DNA of 6,595 bases from an uncultured Ruminococcus sp. (GTDB lineage Bacteria; Bacillota_A; Clostridia; Oscillospirales; Acutalibacteraceae), in the NCBI GenBank assembly GCA_902773395.1, contig CACYEJ010000012.1:1-6595 (forward strand), in the 5' to 3' direction. Under the pieces are notes generated by a model, which saw only the letters and a program-made list of their open reading frames with translations, was not told where the DNA came from and did no database searches. The translations under genes and the position numbers were made by a program. The stretch's first letter is position 1. Every line of letters starts with the position of its first letter. Below are positions 1 to 5,215 of the stretch, in pieces.

Positions 1-2
1 AG

Positions 3-80
3 AGAAATAAACTACCCTCAGCGAAACTGAACAAACTTTTGATAGAGCAAGTTATCAAAAAATTAAAAGCAATCCCATAA
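3..80 (+). CDS. possible C-terminal end of a gene entering from the left
   Basis: Frame 3 is open from the window edge to a TAA at 78-80 and would encode 25 residues, rich in Lys, Leu and Ile, with an amphipathic-helix look (a stretch reading KLNKLLIEQVIKKLKAIP). This is what the tail of a real protein often looks like, but a 25-codon open stretch in AT-rich DNA is weak evidence. The product cannot be identified. If real, it converges on the CinA-domain gene, whose stop lies 90 bases further right. It could equally be noncoding. Confidence 0.25.
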   Translation, partial: RNKLPSAKLNKLLIEQVIKKLKAIP

Positions 81-96
81 TAAAAAAATTTCGATT

Positions 97-129
97 AAAA
101 CAAAAACAGGCAAGAGCTTGCGAGTTGCC
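97..129 (-). terminator. probable terminator of the CinA-domain gene
   Basis: Read on the - strand, a GGCAA / TTGCC stem (125-129 with 109-113, 11-nt loop) is followed directly by TGTTTTTGTTTT (108-97). It lies about 40 bases past the stop of the CinA-domain gene, where an intrinsic terminator is expected. The stem has only 5 bp, and a smaller GCAA/TTGC hairpin competes with it, so the call is moderate. The + strand has no T-run after the stem. Confidence 0.45.
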
Positions 130-170
130 GGTCTGAGAAAGATAAGTGCTAAATCTTAACGCTTTCGAGT

Positions 171-662
171 TTAATTCATAATGCTGCCTGCAAGCTCACA
201 AGCTTTTTCAAGACAATACTTTGAACAGCGGCGGCGAATTTCTGCACGATTATCGCAGCCGTCAAGATTAAAATTTTTTTTCTCCGCAGTAACGCCGCTC
301 TTAGTTGCAAAGCCTATATAAACCGTACCCACAGGATTTTCTTCTGTACCTCCTGTTGGTCCTGCAACGCCTGTTGTGCTAACGGCAAGGTCTGCACCAG
401 ATAAACGCAGCACGCCGCTTGCCATTTCCTCTGCTGTAGGGATACTAACTTCGGTATACTCATCTATTGTTTCTTTTTTTACACCTACTACAGATATTTT
501 TATTTCGTTCGAATATGAGCATATTCCACACTCGAACACATTGCTTGCACCCGATACATCTGTAATCATCTGAGAGAGCATTCCTCCCGTACAGCTTTCA
601 ACAGTTGCTATTTTTAAATTTTTTTCGTTAAGGGTTTTTACAAGTTTTTCTTGAATATTCAT
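171..662 (-). CDS. pncC: CinA C-terminal domain protein, nicotinamide-nucleotide amidohydrolase (PncC-like)
   Basis: The 163-residue protein consists of one CinA C-terminal domain. Members of this family with amidase activity convert nicotinamide mononucleotide to nicotinate mononucleotide in cytoplasmic pyridine nucleotide recycling. Visible family motifs are VESCTGG (residues 21-27), the SYSNEIK segment (49-55), TTGVAGPTGGT (96-106) with NPVGTVYIG after it, and a C-terminal NRAEIRRR helix (138-145). The length matches the stand-alone E. coli PncC form; the N-terminal MoaB-like domain of full-length CinA (about 410 residues) is absent, and no piece of it lies upstream. The ATG start at 662 is preceded by GAAAGGA (676-670) at good spacing. 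The gene is transcribed divergently from the CrtO-family gene. No convincing promoter hexamers were found for it in the 153-base gap. The family call is firm; the enzymatic activity is inferred from it. Confidence 0.9.
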   Translation of the reverse strand: MNIQEKLVKTLNEKNLKIATVESCTGGMLSQMITDVSGASNVFECGICSYSNEIKISVVGVKKETIDEYTEVSIPTAEEMASGVLRLSGADLAVSTTGVAGPTGGTEENPVGTVYIGFATKSGVTAEKKNFNLDGCDNRAEIRRRCSKYCLEKACELAGSIMN

Positions 663-753
663 ATTCTTATCCTTTCATAGTTTTGTTAGTTTAAAATAAC
701 TTTTAGGTTTAACATACATCTTTTATCTTATAAAAAAGGTTACAATTTTGAAG

Positions 754-782
754 TTGAAATAAAAACAGATTTTTGGTATATT
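754..782 (+). promoter_or_regulatory. sigma-A promoter for the CrtO-family / rsmE unit
   Basis: TTGAAA (754-759) is followed after exactly 17 bases by TATATT (777-782). The -10 is preceded by TGG, which makes it an extended -10. Predicted transcription start is near 789, giving a leader of about 27 bases before the preferred TTG start at 816. An overlapping TTGAAG (748-753) is a poorer -35 because of its spacing. Confidence 0.7.
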
Positions 783-815
783 TTATATAGATACTTTTTA
801 AAAGAGGTGAGAAAG

Positions 816-1355
816 TTGCTAAAGAGCAGCAGCTTAGGAATGGCTGTAATTATAAATATACTTATCATCTGCTTGTGGGACTTTCTATCCTATATTATAT
901 CCAAAAATATTGGTCAGAAACACGTCAACTACAGGAAGCTTCCGTTTCGTGCCTACAAGTTCGAACGTAAAGGCGAATTCTATACAGAGAATTTCAATAT
1001 TGATTCGTGGTACAAATATATACCTATCAGGTACAATCTTGACGGCATTACTCAAAAAAGAATATCTCAAGCTGATATTCCAAAGCTGAAAATGTACCTC
1101 ACAGTTACATGCAGAAGCGAGTTTTGTAATATTATAAATTGTTTGTATTTTATATTTGCAATAATGGCAAACGTTCCGTATCTTGGTTTTATTGCCGGCG
1201 TAATTGCGGTGACAATAAATGTGCCGTTTATTCTTGCCAATAGATATGTGCGATTCATTATTTTAAATGAATATGTCAAGAAACGCAAGGAACGAGAGAT
1301 TATGGAATATATAGAAGAGAATAATCCCGATAAATATGATTTAGATAATTTTTGA
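816..1355 (+). CDS. CrtO-family (glycosyl-4,4'-diaponeurosporenoate acyltransferase-like) membrane protein
   Basis: This is a 179-residue membrane protein. Numbered from the TTG start, it has a first membrane segment at about residues 8-29, a soluble stretch, and a hydrophobic C-terminal region that may cross the membrane twice (about 106-138). The arrangement FRAYKFERKGEFYTENFNI, then a TCRSE motif (about 98-102), then NVPFILANRY (135-144), resembles the CrtO family. Staphylococcal CrtO acylates the sugar of staphyloxanthin, but family members are common in Firmicutes without carotenoid genes, and none is visible here. The substrate is therefore unknown. An in-frame GTG at 807 would add three residues but lies inside the Shine-Dalgarno sequence AGAGGTGA (803-810). 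The TTG at 816 has correct spacing and is preferred. Only 9 bases separate the stop from rsmE, and the rsmE Shine-Dalgarno overlaps this stop codon, so the two are probably translationally coupled. The family assignment rests on pattern recognition, not a search. Confidence 0.7.
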   Translation: MLKSSSLGMAVIINILIICLWDFLSYIISKNIGQKHVNYRKLPFRAYKFERKGEFYTENFNIDSWYKYIPIRYNLDGITQKRISQADIPKLKMYLTVTCRSEFCNIINCLYFIFAIMANVPYLGFIAGVIAVTINVPFILANRYVRFIILNEYVKKRKEREIMEYIEENNPDKYDLDNF

Positions 1356-1364
1356 GGTAATGAT

Positions 1365-2150
1365 ATGGCATGGTTTTTTTCAGATATTGTAACAACACCC
1401 ATTCACTCAATCACAGGAGAGGACGCTCAGCATATCATAAAATCGCTGAGAATGAAAGCCGGTGAAGAGCTTTCCGTTTGTGACAGCAGCAGCATACAGT
1501 ACGACTGTAGAATTGAGAGTATCGGCGATAATCAGGTAAACGTGCAGATACTGGACAGTTATCCGTGCAGGAACGAACCGCACACAAAGGTAACTCTTTA
1601 TCAAGCTCTTGCAAAGGGCGACAAAATGGATTTCATAATTCAAAAAGCTGTTGAACTGGGTGTAACGGAAATTGTACCAATACTTACAGCAAGATGTGTA
1701 TCACGTCCTGATGATAAATCCATGAAGAAGAAGATTGAACGCTGGAACAAAATAGCCCTCCAAGCGGCAATGCAATCTCGCAGAGGAGCAGTTCCAAAAG
1801 TCAAGCCTCTTTTGAAGCTCAGTGACGCAGCAAAAGTCGCAGGCACATCGGCTATAGTATGCTATGAACTTGGCGGCAGACCTCTTGGTGAGCTTACAAA
1901 AAATCGCCAAGACACAATTTCGCTTTTCATCGGAAGTGAGGGCGGCTTTGAACGCACTGAGGTAGAAGAAATACTACACGCAGGCGGCTCGGCAGCAACG
2001 CTCGGCAACAGAATTCTTAGAGCGGAAACAGCACCGTTGGCTGCACTTTCGGTAATTATGTACTTAACCGGTAATCTCGGAAACGAGGAAACCGAAATAA
2101 GAACTGATAACGGAGAAAAAATTCAAGGCGGTAACTGGCACACAGTTTAG
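1365..2150 (+). CDS. rsmE: 16S rRNA (uracil(1498)-N(3))-methyltransferase RsmE
   Basis: The 261-residue protein is a SPOUT-class methyltransferase that methylates N3 of U1498 in helix 44 of 16S rRNA, using S-adenosylmethionine. The N-terminal part (about 1-70) is the PUA-like RNA-binding domain, with HIIKSLRMKAGEELSVCD at 23-40. The core follows: LYQALAKGDKMDFIIQKAVELGVTEI (79-103 region), the IGSEGGF loop (189-195), and the cofactor-binding knot LGNRILRAETAPLAAL (213-228). The usual IGPEGGF has Ser in place of Pro here, a mild change. About 25 hydrophilic residues extend past the core. The ATG at 1365 follows GAGGT, which overlaps the TGA of the upstream gene, so translation is probably coupled. 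It is the second gene of a two-gene unit. RsmE is often next to prmA in other bacteria; that partner is absent here. Confidence 0.95.
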   Translation: MAWFFSDIVTTPIHSITGEDAQHIIKSLRMKAGEELSVCDSSSIQYDCRIESIGDNQVNVQILDSYPCRNEPHTKVTLYQALAKGDKMDFIIQKAVELGVTEIVPILTARCVSRPDDKSMKKKIERWNKIALQAAMQSRRGAVPKVKPLLKLSDAAKVAGTSAIVCYELGGRPLGELTKNRQDTISLFIGSEGGFERTEVEEILHAGGSAATLGNRILRAETAPLAALSVIMYLTGNLGNEETEIRTDNGEKIQGGNWHTV

Positions 2151-2183
2151 ACTGCAATACTTAATCGCTATAAATAATTTTAT

Positions 2184-2219
2184 GGGAGAACTGTATAATA
2201 CGGTTCTCCCTTATTTTTT
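2184..2219 (+). terminator. intrinsic terminator of the CrtO-family / rsmE unit
   Basis: GGGAGAAC (2184-2191) pairs with GTTCTCCC (2203-2210). The stem extends inward by four more pairs (one G-T) around a 3-base loop, about 12 bp in all, followed by TTATTTTTT. It lies 33 bases after the rsmE stop and 16 bases past the stop of the convergent carboxypeptidase gene. On the - strand the hairpin is followed by a weaker ATAAAATTATTT, so it may also terminate the opposing unit. Confidence 0.92.
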
Positions 2220-2235
2220 ATGGATTTAAGATAAA

Positions 2236-3606
2236 CTACTCTTCGCTGTAGTCATCGTCTGCTGATGAGGTTACATCTCCCTCCTTAAAGCTTTCATCAA
2301 ATTCATCATAATAGTCAACAACCTCATAGCTGCTGTCTATTTCCTCGTCCCAGAAAGAATCGTCCTCCCAGTCGCCGTCCTGATTTGATCTTTTGCCGTC
2401 GGAGTCACGCTCAAATTCACGCTCAGTATCCTCGTCTTCCTCTTCATCGTCCTCATCTTCTTCGGTATCGTTATATGGATCATAATCGACAAAATCCTTA
2501 ATTACAAGTTCCGAATTATCAAAGCTCCAATTAGAAGTAGCTTTTTGCAGCAAAGAATTTGACGGATCCTTCGACACATCAACAGTCACGATAAAACCGC
2601 CGATATTATCTCCTGAAACAGTATATGGACATTTAGCGGAATCCACCGGCACTGGGATATCTGTGTTATTAAATGCCTCCAGCTTAGGCACATAGAAAAC
2701 AACCCATTTACCCTTGCTGCCCTCGTCAATAAGCAGACCGCCGTTGTCAAACGTATACTTGCTGATACCTGTAATGTATTCCTCCAAGCAAAGATTATGC
2801 TTCGAGATAAACAGAGAATGAGCTGTACCTACATAACGGAAGTGCCAAGATTCGTAGCCTATGCCTGTAATGTTAGTCTTATCGTCGGGATATCTTACAA
2901 TAAAGCCATAATCGGCACAATTCTCTGCAAGCCATGCGGAATCGCCCTCACCGTCAAGCTCAACCATTTCACCGGAATTATTAATTGCTGCCGTATCGAA
3001 GCAATAGCCCGTCTGATGCTCGCTGTAGCCCGGAACGGCAACATAATATGCAGTAGACTTTTTGCCTGTTTCCTTAACGGAATCTTCGTAGATTTTCTGC
3101 TGGTCACTTTTGCTGCGATATGAGCTGGAAATAATAATGCTCGTACCGCTGCCCTTAGCCTTTTTAAAATCATCGAACATCTTGCTGAGCGGTTCTATAA
3201 GAGCATTGTTTAAAACCATCTCGTCTTCTTTCACGCCAACAGAGCTTGTTACGTTCTCATACAAATTTACAAGATTCTCTCCGTCTATTTTAGACTCATG
3301 CTGATAGTTTACAAGCACCAATGAGCCTTTGTTAATCTCCTCATTCAAAACAGACACCAAGCGATATCCGCCGGGAAGGTTACTCTCCTCCTCAAAAGCA
3401 TTCGGAGATACCGCTCTTGAATTAATACCCTCAAGAGTATTGCCGGAACTGCTGCCGGACTGTGCAGGCACATCTCCCTTTGCCTGCGTCAGCACACCGA
3501 TTTTATGACCGGAAACAAGCAATGTAGATATACCGGCAATAAAAATAAAAATAACTATTATTGCAAGAAAGCCATTAGGAACGGATAGTTTTCCTTTCCT
3601 TTTCAC
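2236..3606 (-). CDS. VanY-type (M15B) D-alanyl-D-alanine carboxypeptidase with acidic C-terminal tail
   Basis: This 456-residue zinc peptidase should remove the terminal D-Ala from peptidoglycan stem peptides. Residues 12-32 form one N-terminal membrane anchor after a basic start (KRKGK), placing the catalytic domain outside. The M15 signature is complete: SSYRS (161-165) with Arg164, SEHQTGYCFD (195-204) giving zinc ligands His197 and Asp204, and YESWHFR (251-257) giving catalytic Glu252 and ligand His255. A Ser-rich linker (about 43-60) precedes the domain. Residues about 280-365 form a further beta-rich module often seen in clostridial homologues, with SGDNIGGFIVTVDV at 331-344. Residues 371-456 are an acidic low-complexity tail, 43 Asp/Glu in 86. 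The start is GTG, with AGGAGG (3620-3615) 8 bases ahead. It follows tyrS by 74 bases on the same strand with no clear terminator between, so co-transcription is likely. A vanY role in glycopeptide resistance is not suggested; no other van genes are present. Confidence 0.9.
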   Translation of the reverse strand: MKRKGKLSVPNGFLAIIVIFIFIAGISTLLVSGHKIGVLTQAKGDVPAQSGSSSGNTLEGINSRAVSPNAFEEESNLPGGYRLVSVLNEEINKGSLVLVNYQHESKIDGENLVNLYENVTSSVGVKEDEMVLNNALIEPLSKMFDDFKKAKGSGTSIIISSSYRSKSDQQKIYEDSVKETGKKSTAYYVAVPGYSEHQTGYCFDTAAINNSGEMVELDGEGDSAWLAENCADYGFIVRYPDDKTNITGIGYESWHFRYVGTAHSLFISKHNLCLEEYITGISKYTFDNGGLLIDEGSKGKWVVFYVPKLEAFNNTDIPVPVDSAKCPYTVSGDNIGGFIVTVDVSKDPSNSLLQKATSNWSFDNSELVIKDFVDYDPYNDTEEDEDDEEEDEDTEREFERDSDGKRSNQDGDWEDDSFWDEEIDSSYEVVDYYDEFDESFKEGDVTSSADDDYSEE

Positions 3607-3620
3607 ATCATCAACCTCCT
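3603..3620 (-). promoter_or_regulatory. ribosome binding site and start region of the carboxypeptidase gene
   Basis: On the - strand AGGAGG (3620-3615) precedes the GTG start (3606-3604) by 8 bases. Within the spacer, and overlapping the start, lies ATGATGTGA: two ATG codons in another frame that stop at once. The long coding frame has only the GTG at this position, so GTG is the chosen start. The overlapping two-codon frame could compete for initiation. Confidence 0.7.
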
Positions 3621-3680
3621 TTTTTATATGAGCAGCAGCGTTTATTCCAATGCAAGCTCACGAAGTTAAATTAATTAAGC

Positions 3681-4910
3681 TCACGCCATTTTAATCTTTC
3701 TGAAAGCTTTCTTACCACGCTTTGCAACAATGTCGCCTTTGGCACGGATATCCTCAGCAGCAATCTCCGCATTGACATCGGTAATCTTCTCGCCGTCTAT
3801 TGACACGCCGCCCTGCTGAACATTTCTTCTTGCCTCACTCTTAGACGGTGCAAGACCAGCCTTCACAAGCAAATCAAGAATATTAATCTTGCCTTCGGTA
3901 AAGTCACTGTCATTAAACTCCGTTGTCGGGATATTTTCGGAATCAGCACCTCCGGCAAAAAGCGATCTCGCAGCCTGCTGAGCCTTGATTGCCTCTTCCT
4001 CACCGTGAATGAGCTTTGTGGTTTCAAAAGCCAAAATCTCCTTAGCCTTATTCAGCTCTGCACCCTCCAGCTTTTCAAGCTCGGCAATCTCTTCCAAAGG
4101 AAGGAATGTTATCATCTTAATGCACTTTATAACATCGCTGTCGTCAACATTTCTCCAATACTGGTAGAACTCATACGGACTTGTCTTATCCGGGTCAAGC
4201 CACAAAGCACCCTTCTGAGTCTTTCCCATTTTCTTGCCCTCAGAGGTTAAGAGGAGATTAATCGTCATTGCGTATGCGTCCTTGCCAAGCTTACGTCTGA
4301 TAAGCTCTGTGCCGCCAAGCATATTGCTCCACTGGTCGTCACCGCCGAACTGCATATTGCAGCCGTATTTCTGATAGAGAACGTAGAAATCGTAGCTCTG
4401 CATAATCATATAGTTGAACTCTAAGAAGCTTAATCCTCTCTCCATTCTCTGCTTGTAGCACTCAGCGGCAAGCATTCTGTTCACGCTAAAGTGTGCGCCT
4501 ACCTCACGCAAAAGCTCCACATAGTTAAGGTCAAGCAGCCAATCGGCATTATTAACCATAATAGCCTTGTCCTCGGAGAAGTCGATAAAACGGCTCATCT
4601 GCTTTCTGAAACATTCGCAGTTATGGTCAATAGTTTCTCGTGTCATCATTTGACGCATATCAGTTCTGCCGGAAGGGTCGCCAATCATGCCTGTACCGCC
4701 GCCCACAAGAACAATCGGTTTATTGCCTGCCATCTGTAATCTTTTCATCAGACAGAGTGCCATAAAATGACCAACGTGCAAGCTGTCTGCCGTTGGGTCA
4801 AAGCCTATATAAAATGTAGCCTTTCCTGCATTAACTAATTCTTTTATTTCTTCTTCGTCTGTTACCTGAGCAATCAAGCCTCTTGCCTGTAACTCTTCAT
4901 ATACACCCAT
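3681..4910 (-). CDS. tyrS: tyrosyl-tRNA synthetase
   Basis: The 409-residue class Ic synthetase charges tRNA-Tyr with tyrosine in the cytoplasm. The Rossmann core begins with [16 protein letters not shown] (34-49), containing the HVGH form of the HIGH motif (45-48). The tyrosine-binding helix has QSYDFY (171-176) and QFGGDDQW (187-194). The KMSKS-equivalent loop is KMGKT (227-231), a variant of the KFGKT seen in bacterial TyrRS. The C-terminal S4 RNA-binding domain covers about 342-405 ([20 protein letters not shown] in its first part). Length is normal for bacterial TyrRS. The ATG at 4910 has AAAGGAA (4924-4918) upstream. The gene is probably first in a unit with the downstream carboxypeptidase. 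Its predicted leader is only about 36 bases and shows no T-box. Confidence 0.98.
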   Translation of the reverse strand: MGVYEELQARGLIAQVTDEEEIKELVNAGKATFYIGFDPTADSLHVGHFMALCLMKRLQMAGNKPIVLVGGGTGMIGDPSGRTDMRQMMTRETIDHNCECFRKQMSRFIDFSEDKAIMVNNADWLLDLNYVELLREVGAHFSVNRMLAAECYKQRMERGLSFLEFNYMIMQSYDFYVLYQKYGCNMQFGGDDQWSNMLGGTELIRRKLGKDAYAMTINLLLTSEGKKMGKTQKGALWLDPDKTSPYEFYQYWRNVDDSDVIKCIKMITFLPLEEIAELEKLEGAELNKAKEILAFETTKLIHGEEEAIKAQQAARSLFAGGADSENIPTTEFNDSDFTEGKINILDLLVKAGLAPSKSEARRNVQQGGVSIDGEKITDVNAEIAAEDIRAKGDIVAKRGKKAFRKIKMA

Positions 4911-4926
4911 TTTTACATTCCTTTCC

Positions 4927-4964
4927 TACTGGTATAATATAATTCAAGTTTTATTATACCAGTA
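4927..4964. repeat. perfect 13-bp inverted repeat holding two mirror-image extended -10 elements
   Basis: TACTGGTATAATA (4927-4939) and its exact reverse complement (4952-4964) are separated by 12 bases. Each arm contains TGGTATAAT, a perfect extended -10 (TGnTATAAT), one on each strand and pointing toward each other. Predicted start points are about 4945 for the + strand and 4946 for the - strand. The arms could also form an operator or a cruciform/hairpin. There is no T-run beside it, so it does not look like a terminator. Confidence 0.85.
4953..4961 (-). promoter_or_regulatory. extended -10 promoter of tyrS
   Basis: On the - strand TGGTATAAT (4961-4953) gives a start near 4946 and a leader of about 36 bases before the tyrS ATG at 4910. 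No good -35 is present; at 17-18 base spacing the sequence is ACAAAT/AACAAA. The promoter would therefore depend on the TG extension, possibly helped by a regulator at the TTGTTAC repeats just upstream (4978-4995). Confidence 0.65.
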
Positions 4965-5147
4965 AACTCTCTTGAATTTGTTACGAAATTGTTACAAAAA
5001 CAGCAAAATTATTAAATCTTTGATTCATTTACAGTTATTTGTCACTGTTCTACAAATGTAAAAGTAATTTTTTGTGCAGTTTGAAATTTGTATGTTTCAT
5101 AGTTTTACACAAATTTTTAATCACACCGTCGAATTTTTTAAATTTTC
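4965..5147. other. AT-rich intergenic region between tyrS and the LRR-dockerin gene
   Basis: This is the gene-free part between the tyrS promoter and the promoter of the LRR-dockerin gene. It contains two direct TTGTTAC copies (4978-4984 and 4989-4995), 11 bp apart, and a small inverted pair ACAGT / ACTGT (5031-5035, 5044-5048) with an outer TTTACA / TGTAAA (5028-5033, 5057-5062). There is no open frame of note, no tRNA and no T-box sequence. Confidence 0.5.
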
Positions 5148-5176
5148 TTGACAGTTTTTAACATAAGTCTTATAAT
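5148..5176 (+). promoter_or_regulatory. consensus sigma-A promoter of the LRR-dockerin gene
   Basis: TTGACA (5148-5153) and TATAAT (5171-5176) are separated by exactly 17 bases, a full match to the housekeeping consensus. The predicted start near 5183 gives a leader of about 33 bases, with the Shine-Dalgarno AAAGGAG (5199-5205) 10 bases before the ATG at 5216. Such a promoter suggests strong, perhaps constitutive, expression unless a repressor acts on it. Confidence 0.9.
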
Positions 5177-5215
5177 AAGTTTAATAAATTCTATCAACAA
5201 AGGAGTATATGAACA

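Noticed and set aside
37..60. Inverted repeat TTTTGATA / TATCAAAA (8 bp, 8-base loop) as a terminator for a gene entering from the left
   Set aside because: The stem is almost all A-T, lies within the possible coding tail 3-80, and has A rather than T after it on the + strand; such pairs are common by chance in AT-rich DNA.
1067..1402. Open frame of 111 codons on the - strand across the CrtO-family gene and the start of rsmE
   Set aside because: It crosses the boundary of two real genes on the opposite strand and has no supporting start signals.
2797..3123. Open frame of 108 codons on the + strand inside the carboxypeptidase gene
   Set aside because: It lies opposite the zinc-site region of a clear M15 enzyme, has no Shine-Dalgarno and resembles no protein; it is a frame shadow.
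2236..3606. Glycopeptide-resistance vanY
   Set aside because: No vanS/R/H/A/X/Z-like genes nearby; chromosomal M15B carboxypeptidases are common housekeeping enzymes in Clostridia.
3654..3685. Direct repeat AAGCTCACG at 3654-3662 and 3677-3685, the latter overlapping the tyrS stop codon
   Set aside because: Only 9 bases, two copies, and no structural or regulatory context; probably chance.
4911..5215. T-box riboswitch upstream of tyrS
   Set aside because: No T-box consensus on the - strand, and the predicted start leaves a leader of about 36 bases.
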